Shown here piece by piece: positions 1 to 5,124 of a DNA stretch of 7,657 nucleotides. The notes beneath the pieces were generated by a model. It ran no database searches and was not told the DNA's origin. It was given only the letters and a program-made list of their open reading frames with translations. Within the stretch, counting starts at the first letter, position 1, and every line of letters begins with the position of its first letter. The position numbers and the translations under genes are program-made. This DNA comes from an uncultured Opitutia bacterium (GTDB lineage: Bacteria; Verrucomicrobiota; Verrucomicrobiia; Opitutales; Opitutaceae): positions 1 through 7,657 of the forward strand of contig CAJAFD010000298.1 of assembly GCA_903938935.1 (NCBI GenBank), written 5' to 3'.

Positions 1-119
1 ACCGTGTTTTGTTAGTTATGGATTGAGCGATGAAGCGTCCATCCAGCTGAGGCAGCCCACAATCCCGGGCTAGTGAGTTTCGGAGCCTAAAAAAGCCAGA
101 AATCGGGCGGGATTTCCGC

Positions 120-327
120 TTAAACCACCCGACACGGCAGCAAGGCGGCGTCTTGCATGCCGTGGATGATTTTTTTGTCGGGCGGGCAGAAGGTGGCCAA
201 GGCGCCGCAGAGGCGGGTTTGGCCGGCCACCACAAAATAATACGGGCACAGGCTCAGGTGGCCGTCGACTTCCGCGGCGGTCATCGCGGACGTGGTCCCG
301 ATAGCGGGGTGGGGGCACCCCGCCTAC
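120..327 (-). pseudogene. Truncated 3' duplicate of the ATP-grasp-like gene (C-terminal fragment)
   Basis: Read on the minus strand, an ATG at 284 opens a 54-codon frame ending in TAA at 120. Its product is nearly the same as the C-terminus of the protein at 5049-3541, sharing LCPYYFVVAGQTRL, ATFCPPDKKIIHGMQDAAL and the terminal PCRVV. The few differences include His for Arg and Ser for Arg just before LCPYY, and Cys for Ser after TRL. Between the REP (304-327) and this ATG the copy is 2 bases shorter than the full gene, so the frame that reads through the REP no longer joins the conserved one. No ATP-binding region is present. It is therefore a gene remnant, although the short conserved frame could still be translated. 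No Shine-Dalgarno sequence is obvious. Confidence 0.78.
304..327 (-). repeat. REP-type palindrome, copy 1
   Basis: On the minus strand GTAG is followed by GCGGGGTG, a 4-nt loop (CCCC) and CACCCCGC, a perfect 8-bp stem. A GTAG-type tetranucleotide at the foot of a hairpin is the established hallmark of REP elements moved by REP-associated tyrosine transposases (RAYT). This copy marks the exact end of homology between the two long direct repeats. Confidence 0.8.
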
Positions 328-385
328 ACCGGCACGGTGCAAGCGAGGTCCATCAGCTTGAGCTCGGAGATGCGGGTCGCGGATC

Positions 386-3121
386 TTAAAACCTGACCGT
401 CAGGGTGAGATCATACTGCGCGGGCATCACATAGCTGTAGCGGTAAACACTGGCGCCGCTCGCTAGGGTCGTGAAGGAAGTCTTCCGTATGTCTTCGTTT
501 TCCAAGTCGAAGAGGTTCTTCACCCCGGCGCGGATTCGTACCTGCTGGCCCCATATTTTTTGATCGCGCATGACGTAGGCGCCGACGAGGTGCGTGGAAC
601 CCCCGATGAGTTCCTGGCCGCTCGCGATGCCGAGGAGATAATCATCCCGCCAGCTGCCGTTGACGCCAAGCCGCACGCCGCGCAGCGGAGCCCAAGTGCT
701 CCGGTTAAACGCATAGTCCGCAATCCAGCTTGCCGACCAGGGCGCGGCTCGCGCTCCGGCGGGTTTGGTCGCGATGTCCAGTGAATCGAGCAAGAGCTTC
801 GCATCGGCGAGCATCGCGGGGCTTTCGTTCCCGCGGGCGACGGCGGCGTCGTAATAGCCGCGGAAGGATTTGAGATCGGGTTCGCCCAAAACCTTGGTGC
901 GGCCAAAGGAGAAGCGGAGCTGCAAGCCTTGGGCGGGCCGCACCATCAAGGTGAGATCGGCCCCGGTGGAGCTCTCCGTGGAGCGGTAGTTGCGCGAGGC
1001 GCTGGCGGTGCCGGGTTCCACATAGCGGTAACCGGGATCGCCGGGCAGCACGTTGTTCGGATTCATCAGGTCCTCGGTCTCGCTGGCGGAAAAATCAATG
1101 ACGCCGTTCCAGGTCCGCACGACGTTTTCGCGGTCGATTTCAAAGACCCCTAAAGTGAAAGAAGCACGGTCGCCGAAAAAGTTGCCCTTTAGGCCGACTT
1201 CTTTGGTGACACCGGCAATCGGACCGAAACGCTCGCGATCAAAGGTGCGGGCGTCTTGGAAACGAAACGATTCCGAATAGACCCCGTAAAGGTTGATGTC
1301 CTTGGTGAGAGCCAGCGTCAGCCCGCCGGTGTAGCTGGTGTTGGCCTGATGCATGAACATATTTTCGATATATTCCCCCGGAAGCGCATCGGACCGCTTG
1401 GGCGGAGCGATATCTTCGTTGAACCGGCCAAAGGTGCGCGTGCCGACATACTCGTAGACGCGGTTCCAATCGCGGCGGGCCCCGAACAGCGATTGTAACT
1501 TGCCGCCGAAGTAGCGGCCGCTCGCCGAGAAAGACGTGGCATATGACTGGCGCCACTCGGTGCCACTGGTCGCCGAAGTGCCGGCGGGAAACAGGCGAAG
1601 GGCCACCATGTTAACCTTGTCCGTCACGGGCAAATTCTCCGGCTTGAGCTGGTCGAAAATACCCCGCGAGTAGAATTTCGGGTCGTCGAGGTAGAGCCGG
1701 AGACGCCCGCGATCGGTGTTGAGGTTGAGGGCGGCGGCCGTGCCGTTCTCGACGGCCTTGATGTTGAAATACTGCCAACGGAGATTGTCGGTGGCGTCTT
1801 CTTTGTATTCGGCGCTCAGCACCAACAACTGCTGCATCCACTTAAACTTATCGAACTTGTAGACCGCGGTCCCGCGGAAAGAATCCGCTTCGTTGCCGAA
1901 ACGTTTTTGATCGAGCGTGGTATCGATGAAGGGCCGGCCGTTGACATCGAGACTGATCGTCTGGCTGAAAAAGTTATCCGTGCGCAGGGCCATTTGATTC
2001 TGGAAATTGTAAGCCAACTCCAAATCGATCGGGCCCGCTCGTTGCTCGATCGTGATCGAGTAGGTGTCGAATGGCCGCGCCTGGCGGTCAAACGAACCAC
2101 GAATGTTGTAATGCTTCGGCAGACCGGCGATGCGCTTGGTCCCGACAACCGCCCCGGCGGCATTGCGCAGGGCCACGTCGTAGAAACCGCCTTCGAGTAG
2201 CGAAGGTTGACCGCCTGCCGGGCCATTCGCCGCCGCCCGGTCCGCCGCCGAGAGCGTCGCTTGCTGCACCCACACGCCGTCGGAGGTGAAGTAGGTGCCC
2301 TGCGTGCCGTAGCCGAGGGACCGCGCGGACTGCTCGCGGATGAAGACGCCGGCAAAACCGCGGGCGTTTTCGAAATCGCCGCGCTCGTTTTCAATGCGGA
2401 TGACGGTGTTGCGGAACGGCTGCCACGTGAGGGTCAAGGTCGCGCCCAAGAGCCCATATTTGGATGCGTCTTGATACGTGCGCTCCTCGCGCTTGATCGC
2501 ATTGAACCGCAACGCGAGGCCGTCCCGCAATTTCCGGTTGTAGTCAAATTGGAGGCGGTAGGCGCCATCGCTGTTGTAGATCGAGGTGGCGGAGCCGAAA
2601 TTTTTCATCAACGCCCGTTTCGTGAAAACCGCGCCCTGTCCGCCCGGTTCAACCTCGCCGAAGATCAGGGAGTTGGAGCCTTTGCCGAAATCGATCCGCT
2701 CCACGTTGTAATTGTCGGATGGGATATTCCACCGGAAATAATTCCGGCTGACGTTGTTGCCCTGACTGAGGCCGCGAAACGCAAAGTTGCCGCCCTGATT
2801 GTCGTTCTCCATGGTCGGAGCCGCGTAAACGTTGGCCACAAACGCCGCCGTCTCATCGGCCGTGAACAGACCGAGATCTTCCATGAAATCGGAGGTGATC
2901 GCGTCGATATTTACCGGCACGTCTTTCAATGCTTGTTTGGTGCGCGTGGCAGACAGCGTGTCGTTGGCCGACCAACCCGAGTCCCGCTCGGAAGAAATCA
3001 CAAAGGGCGAGAGCCGGACCGCGGTATCGGTCGGGCTTTGCGGGCTAGGCGGAGTCGCCACCTGCGCGAGTAGCGCAGGAGTAACGAGCAGCCAGCTCAA
3101 AGCGCGGCCATAAGCGTTCAT
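386..3121 (-). CDS. TonB-dependent outer-membrane receptor
   Basis: The product is a predicted outer-membrane beta-barrel that imports a ligand using TonB/ExbBD energy. From ATG 3121 it has 911 residues. A signal peptide with a hydrophobic core (ALSWLLVTPALLAQ) ends near residue 20. A TonB-box-like VRLSPFVISS is at 35-44. The plug domain spans about 63-170, with the DVPVNIDAI segment, the NFAFRGL segment and a FGxxEPGG...TKR motif at 155-169 typical of siderophore-receptor plugs. A long barrel follows and ends in the customary aromatic-terminal strand (LTVRF). The frame stays open upstream to 3250. I prefer 3121 because it begins directly at the signal peptide and has a GGACAGG stretch about 8 nt upstream; 3151 is the main alternative. 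There is no N-terminal carboxypeptidase-like domain, so it is not a typical SusC. The substrate cannot be told from sequence: siderophore-like uptake is suggested by the plug, while polysaccharide-derived ligands remain possible. It is flanked by direct repeats. Confidence 0.93.
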   Translation of the reverse strand: MNAYGRALSWLLVTPALLAQVATPPSPQSPTDTAVRLSPFVISSERDSGWSANDTLSATRTKQALKDVPVNIDAITSDFMEDLGLFTADETAAFVANVYAAPTMENDNQGGNFAFRGLSQGNNVSRNYFRWNIPSDNYNVERIDFGKGSNSLIFGEVEPGGQGAVFTKRALMKNFGSATSIYNSDGAYRLQFDYNRKLRDGLALRFNAIKREERTYQDASKYGLLGATLTLTWQPFRNTVIRIENERGDFENARGFAGVFIREQSARSLGYGTQGTYFTSDGVWVQQATLSAADRAAANGPAGGQPSLLEGGFYDVALRNAAGAVVGTKRIAGLPKHYNIRGSFDRQARPFDTYSITIEQRAGPIDLELAYNFQNQMALRTDNFFSQTISLDVNGRPFIDTTLDQKRFGNEADSFRGTAVYKFDKFKWMQQLLVLSAEYKEDATDNLRWQYFNIKAVENGTAAALNLNTDRGRLRLYLDDPKFYSRGIFDQLKPENLPVTDKVNMVALRLFPAGTSATSGTEWRQSYATSFSASGRYFGGKLQSLFGARRDWNRVYEYVGTRTFGRFNEDIAPPKRSDALPGEYIENMFMHQANTSYTGGLTLALTKDINLYGVYSESFRFQDARTFDRERFGPIAGVTKEVGLKGNFFGDRASFTLGVFEIDRENVVRTWNGVIDFSASETEDLMNPNNVLPGDPGYRYVEPGTASASRNYRSTESSTGADLTLMVRPAQGLQLRFSFGRTKVLGEPDLKSFRGYYDAAVARGNESPAMLADAKLLLDSLDIATKPAGARAAPWSASWIADYAFNRSTWAPLRGVRLGVNGSWRDDYLLGIASGQELIGGSTHLVGAYVMRDQKIWGQQVRIRAGVKNLFDLENEDIRKTSFTTLASGASVYRYSYVMPAQYDLTLTVRF

Positions 3122-3184
3122 TTTAAATGCCTGTCCGTAGGGTAACTTCATGGGATGGGAGGTGGGTAAGCGGTAGGGCCCGTG

Positions 3185-3203
3185 CGCTGATAAGGTATCA
3201 GCG
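3185..3203. promoter_or_regulatory. Perfect 8-bp inverted repeat, candidate operator of the receptor gene
   Basis: CGCTGATA, a 3-nt spacer (AGG) and TATCAGCG form a perfect palindrome 64 bp upstream of the preferred receptor start. It lies just downstream of a minus-strand TTGACG hexamer (3216-3211). The position would suit a repressor site overlapping the promoter, or a hairpin in the 5' leader. No matching known consensus (for example Fur) is recognised. Confidence 0.35.
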
Positions 3204-3251
3204 TTGAGGCCGTCAAGTTCGGCAAAAAAACGCAAACTAACAGCGGCCAAC

Positions 3252-3286
3252 GGCCAAACAAACGGTCTAGCCGTGCTTTATAAGTC
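3252..3286. repeat. GGCCAAACAAA...GTC repeat, diverged copy
   Basis: This is about 35 bases beginning GGCCAAACAAACGGTCTAG and ending TTTATAAGTC. It aligns with 3403-3438 in the same direction with a few substitutions and one indel. A third partial match is the ccgtgtttt...ttagt block at the very start of the window. The function is unknown. Being dispersed and intergenic, it may be the end of a small non-autonomous element. Confidence 0.55.
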
Positions 3287-3386
3287 GCCGCTTGAGTTTA
3301 TCGGCGCGAGGGCGGGTCAAGATCGGCTAGGACACCAACAATTCGGCCGGCGCATGGTCGGATCCCGTGGCTCAGGGTTATGGGCA

Positions 3387-3414
3387 GGGGCCAAACAAAG
3401 GGGGCCAAACAAAG
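3387..3414. repeat. Exact 14-bp tandem duplication
   Basis: GGGGCCAAACAAAG occurs twice back to back (3387-3400 and 3401-3414) and is followed by another GGG. The second unit is the beginning of the repeat at 3403-3438. It probably arose by slippage or by end-joining of two element termini. Confidence 0.85.
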
Positions 3415-3438
3415 GGGTCTGGCCGTGTTTTATTAGTC
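3403..3438. repeat. GGCCAAACAAA...GTC repeat, main copy
   Basis: This is 36 bases related to 3252-3286. Its right part (ggccgtgttttattagtc) runs into the long direct repeat at 3421 and is the part partly conserved at positions 2-16. On the minus strand it reads through AAACACGGCCAGACCCC. It may be a terminus of a small mobile element, but no transposase is present in the window. Confidence 0.55.
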
Positions 3439-3508
3439 AAAAATGGAGCATGAAGCGCCTATCCAGCTGAGGAAACCCTCGGTCCCGGGCTTGTGAGCTT
3501 CAGCTGCC

Positions 3509-3536
3509 AAAAAAGCCAGAAAGTGGTCGGGCTTTT
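3509..3536 (-). terminator. Probable intrinsic terminator after the ATP-grasp-like gene
   Basis: On the minus strand AAAAGCC (3536-3530), a 12-nt loop and GGCTTTT (3517-3511) form a 7-bp stem leading into a run of six T (3514-3509), about 5 nt after the stop codon. The stem is half A-T and the loop is long, so efficiency may be modest. The stem is symmetric, so it could also act weakly on the opposite strand. In the left duplicate the left arm is altered (GGAAATCCCG), which breaks this stem while the T run persists. Confidence 0.5.
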
Positions 3537-3540
3537 CCGC

Positions 3541-5049
3541 TTAAACCACCCTACACGGCAGCAAGGCGGCGTCTTGCATGCCGTGGATGATTTTTTTGTC
3601 GGGGGGGCAGAAGGTGGCCAAGGCGCCGGAAAGGCGGGTTTGGCCGGCCACCACGAAATAATACGGGCACAGGCGCAGGCGGCCGTCGACTTCGACGGCG
3701 CTCATCGCGGCGGTCGCGGTCTCGTTGCGGGGTGAGGGCACCCCGCCTACAGCGGCGGCGGCGGTGGGGCGGTAGACGCGGTGACGGGCGCGGCGGGGCT
3801 TTTTGAAGGCTTGGAGGACGTGCAGGTGCGTCGGCGCGAGCTCGAGGGCGCGGGCGAGGCCGTGTTGCCATTCTTCGCGCGAGCAATCGCTGCCGAGGAT
3901 CACGCTGCGGGCGCCCCAGGCGGTCTCGTGGTAGCCGGAGATTTTAATGATGAGGTCGCGCTCTTTCTGCGTGGCGTGGGCGAGGTCGAGCCAGGTGCTG
4001 AGGGCGCGGCCGGCGGCGCGGGGCGCATCGAGGACGGCACCGGGCGGGAGCGGCGCGGGGTCCATGATCCACGAGGGCGGGATGATCTCGCGGAGGATTT
4101 TCAGGGCGCGGGCGCTGAGGGCTTCGGCCCAAAATTCGGCGAGCAGGTGGTGATGGAAGAGCGCGAGGGAAAGTTTCTCCTCTTGAAACGGCCGCATCGG
4201 CGGGGCGAGGGCGACTTCGCCGGCGGCCCAGGCTTCGAAGATGAAGTTTTGCGTGCGGAGGTTGGCGAGGTCGAAGAGCTCGAAAAAGCGGTAAATGATA
4301 TCGATTTTCTCGGGGTTGCCGTCGGCGGAGAAAAACAGGGAGTTTTCGAGCGGGAAAATGTCTTCGGGGCGGATGCAAAACACGCGGTGGCCGAGGAGCT
4401 GGAGCTGGTGGGCGAGCCACTGCATCTCGGGGCGGTAGGTGGCGGCTTCGTCGCTTACGACGAGGGCGATGAGGGGGTTGCGCTCGGTGGGGCGGAGGGC
4501 GGCGAGCGACGCGTAGAAGTTGCGGATCATCGCGTCGTCGGCGCCGAGGATGCGCGGGGCGGGGTCGCCGGTGGCGGGCGCGGTGCGGGGTGGGGGCACC
4601 CCGCCTACAGCGGTGGGAGCGGCGGCGTAGAGGCGATTGAGGAAGGCGGTGAGGCCGATGCCGCCGGGGACGGAGTCGAGCTCGGTCATGACGAAGCCTT
4701 CGTCGGTGAGGAGCAGATCGGGCCGGAGGACGGTGGGGAAGGCGCCGCGGTTCTGGGGGTCGCGGGCGTGGGCGATCAGGTGGGCGGGTTTGCCGCGGTC
4801 GAGGTAATCGGCGACCCAGGGCGCGAGGAGGGGTTTGTTGCGGAGGAGATTTTTACCGGCGGCGGAGCGCAGGTAGAGCGTCTCGAGGGCGTGGTGAAAC
4901 TCGAGGCAGGCGCCGCCGATGGCTTCGAGTTGGGTGACTTGGTCGGGCGTGAGGGCCCAGGCTTCGGGGGCGAGTTGCCACGTCTTGTCCTCGAACAGCG
5001 ACTGCGCGGCGAACGTCGAGCGGAGGTGTTCGTAGGGCAGGTCGGACAT
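3541..5049 (-). CDS. Circularly permuted ATP-grasp-like protein of unknown function
   Basis: The product has 502 residues from ATG 5049; the frame stays open to a TTG at 5088, but MSDLPYEHLR is the natural start. I see several segments resembling the circularly permuted ATP-grasp/glutathionylspermidine-synthase-like group. These are LRPDLLLTDEGFVMTELDSV then PGGIG (about 108-131), a Rossmann-like stretch with YRPEM...LGHRVFCIRPEDI (about 194-231), DIIYRFFELFDL (250-261), a possible nucleotide-binding LIIKISGYHE (366-375), VLQAFKKPRRARHRV, and a C-terminal LCPYYFVV...KKIIHGMQDAA. The family assignment rests on pattern memory, and the reaction and substrate are unknown; an amide- or peptide-bond-forming ligase is the family expectation. 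Two REP palindromes are read in frame as VGGVPPPR (148-155) and VGGVPSPR (434-441), both in Ala/Thr/Pro-rich, linker-like stretches. The stop of prfB lies 75 bp upstream. No signal peptide is seen, so it is probably cytoplasmic. Confidence 0.72.
   Translation of the reverse strand: MSDLPYEHLRSTFAAQSLFEDKTWQLAPEAWALTPDQVTQLEAIGGACLEFHHALETLYLRSAAGKNLLRNKPLLAPWVADYLDRGKPAHLIAHARDPQNRGAFPTVLRPDLLLTDEGFVMTELDSVPGGIGLTAFLNRLYAAAPTAVGGVPPPRTAPATGDPAPRILGADDAMIRNFYASLAALRPTERNPLIALVVSDEAATYRPEMQWLAHQLQLLGHRVFCIRPEDIFPLENSLFFSADGNPEKIDIIYRFFELFDLANLRTQNFIFEAWAAGEVALAPPMRPFQEEKLSLALFHHHLLAEFWAEALSARALKILREIIPPSWIMDPAPLPPGAVLDAPRAAGRALSTWLDLAHATQKERDLIIKISGYHETAWGARSVILGSDCSREEWQHGLARALELAPTHLHVLQAFKKPRRARHRVYRPTAAAAVGGVPSPRNETATAAMSAVEVDGRLRLCPYYFVVAGQTRLSGALATFCPPDKKIIHGMQDAALLPCRVV
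3727..3750 (-). repeat. REP-type palindrome, copy 2, inside the ATP-grasp-like gene
   Basis: On the minus strand GTAG is followed by GCGGGGTG, loop CCCT and CACCCCGC. It differs from copies 1 and 3 by one loop base. It begins exactly at a codon and encodes VGGVPSPR at residues 434-441 of the 502-aa product. Like copy 3 it is preceded by CCGCT. Confidence 0.85.
4585..4608 (-). repeat. REP-type palindrome, copy 3, inside the ATP-grasp-like gene
   Basis: On the minus strand it is identical to copy 1: GTAG, GCGGGGTG, loop CCCC, CACCCCGC. It is in codon phase and encodes VGGVPPPR at residues 148-155, between the PGGIG...NRLY region and the segment that starts PRILGADDA. It is preceded by CCGCT, as copy 2 is. 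Confidence 0.85.
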
Positions 5050-5089
5050 GGGGCGAAACAGCGAAGGCCGATAATCGCGCGGGACCAAA

Positions 5090-5106
5090 CGGGAAGTGTG
5101 TTCCCG
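5090..5106 (-). terminator. Weak stem-loop between prfB and the ATP-grasp-like gene
   Basis: CGGGAA, a 5-nt loop and TTCCCG form a 6-bp stem in the 75-bp gap after the prfB stop. On the minus strand it is followed by only three T, so it is at best a poor intrinsic terminator. Read-through into the next gene is likely. Confidence 0.25.
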
Positions 5107-5124
5107 GCCGGCGGGGCGCGCGCG

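Larger units (their letters stand above)
1..327. repeat. Left copy of a ~0.33-kb direct repeat flanking the TonB receptor gene
   Basis: This segment matches 3421-3750 in the same orientation, offset by about 3420 bases. By eye the part covering the gene 3' end (about 121-290) is roughly 93% identical. The 3' flank (31-120) is roughly 80% identical with a 1-base indel, and positions 1-30 match only in patches such as the ccgtgtttt/ttagt block. Homology stops abruptly at the REP palindrome ending at 327. The left end may continue outside the window. The repeat holds the last ~55 codons of the ATP-grasp-like gene plus its downstream region. Confidence 0.88.
3122..3540. other. Repeat-rich intergenic region upstream of the TonB receptor
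   Basis: This 419-bp gap has no convincing gene. From right to left it holds the probable terminator of the ATP-grasp-like gene, the duplicated 3' flank, a GGCCAAACAAA-type repeat in two copies with a 14-bp tandem duplication, an A-tract at 3224-3230, a TTGACG hexamer on the minus strand (3216-3211), and an 8-bp palindrome at 3185-3203. The receptor promoter must lie here, but I see no strong -35/-10 pair: TTGACG is followed at usual spacing only by a poor TTATCA. Confidence 0.6.
3421..3750. repeat. Right copy of the ~0.33-kb direct repeat
   Basis: This is the counterpart of 1-327, overlapping the 3' end of the intact ATP-grasp-like gene and its terminator region. It ends at the REP palindrome (3727-3750), past which the two copies share nothing. 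Because the intact gene continues through this boundary here but not at 327, this is the parental copy and the left one is derived. Confidence 0.88.

Noticed and set aside
70..342. A 90-codon minus-strand open frame across REP copy 1 and the gene fragment
   Set aside because: It reads the conserved fragment in the wrong frame and gives an Arg/Pro-rich product. The related frame over 3551-3886 behaves the same way opposite a real coding frame.
2207..3073. A 288-codon plus-strand open frame inside the receptor gene
   Set aside because: It is antisense to the signal peptide and plug region of the TonB receptor, is Arg/Ala/Gly-rich, and has no recognisable motif or ribosome-binding site.
3122..3250. 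N-terminal extension of the receptor (43 extra residues before MNAYGR)
   Set aside because: The extension crosses the palindrome and candidate promoter, does not look secretory, and would bury the obvious signal peptide at residue 44.
3301..3386. Possible small RNA or tRNA in the intergenic gap
   Set aside because: I found no cloverleaf, conserved T-loop sequence or bounded promoter-terminator pair in this stretch.
304..4608. CRISPR array made of the three GC palindromes
   Set aside because: There are only three copies, unevenly spaced by hundreds to thousands of bases, two of them inside a coding frame, and there are no cas genes. They fit REP elements.
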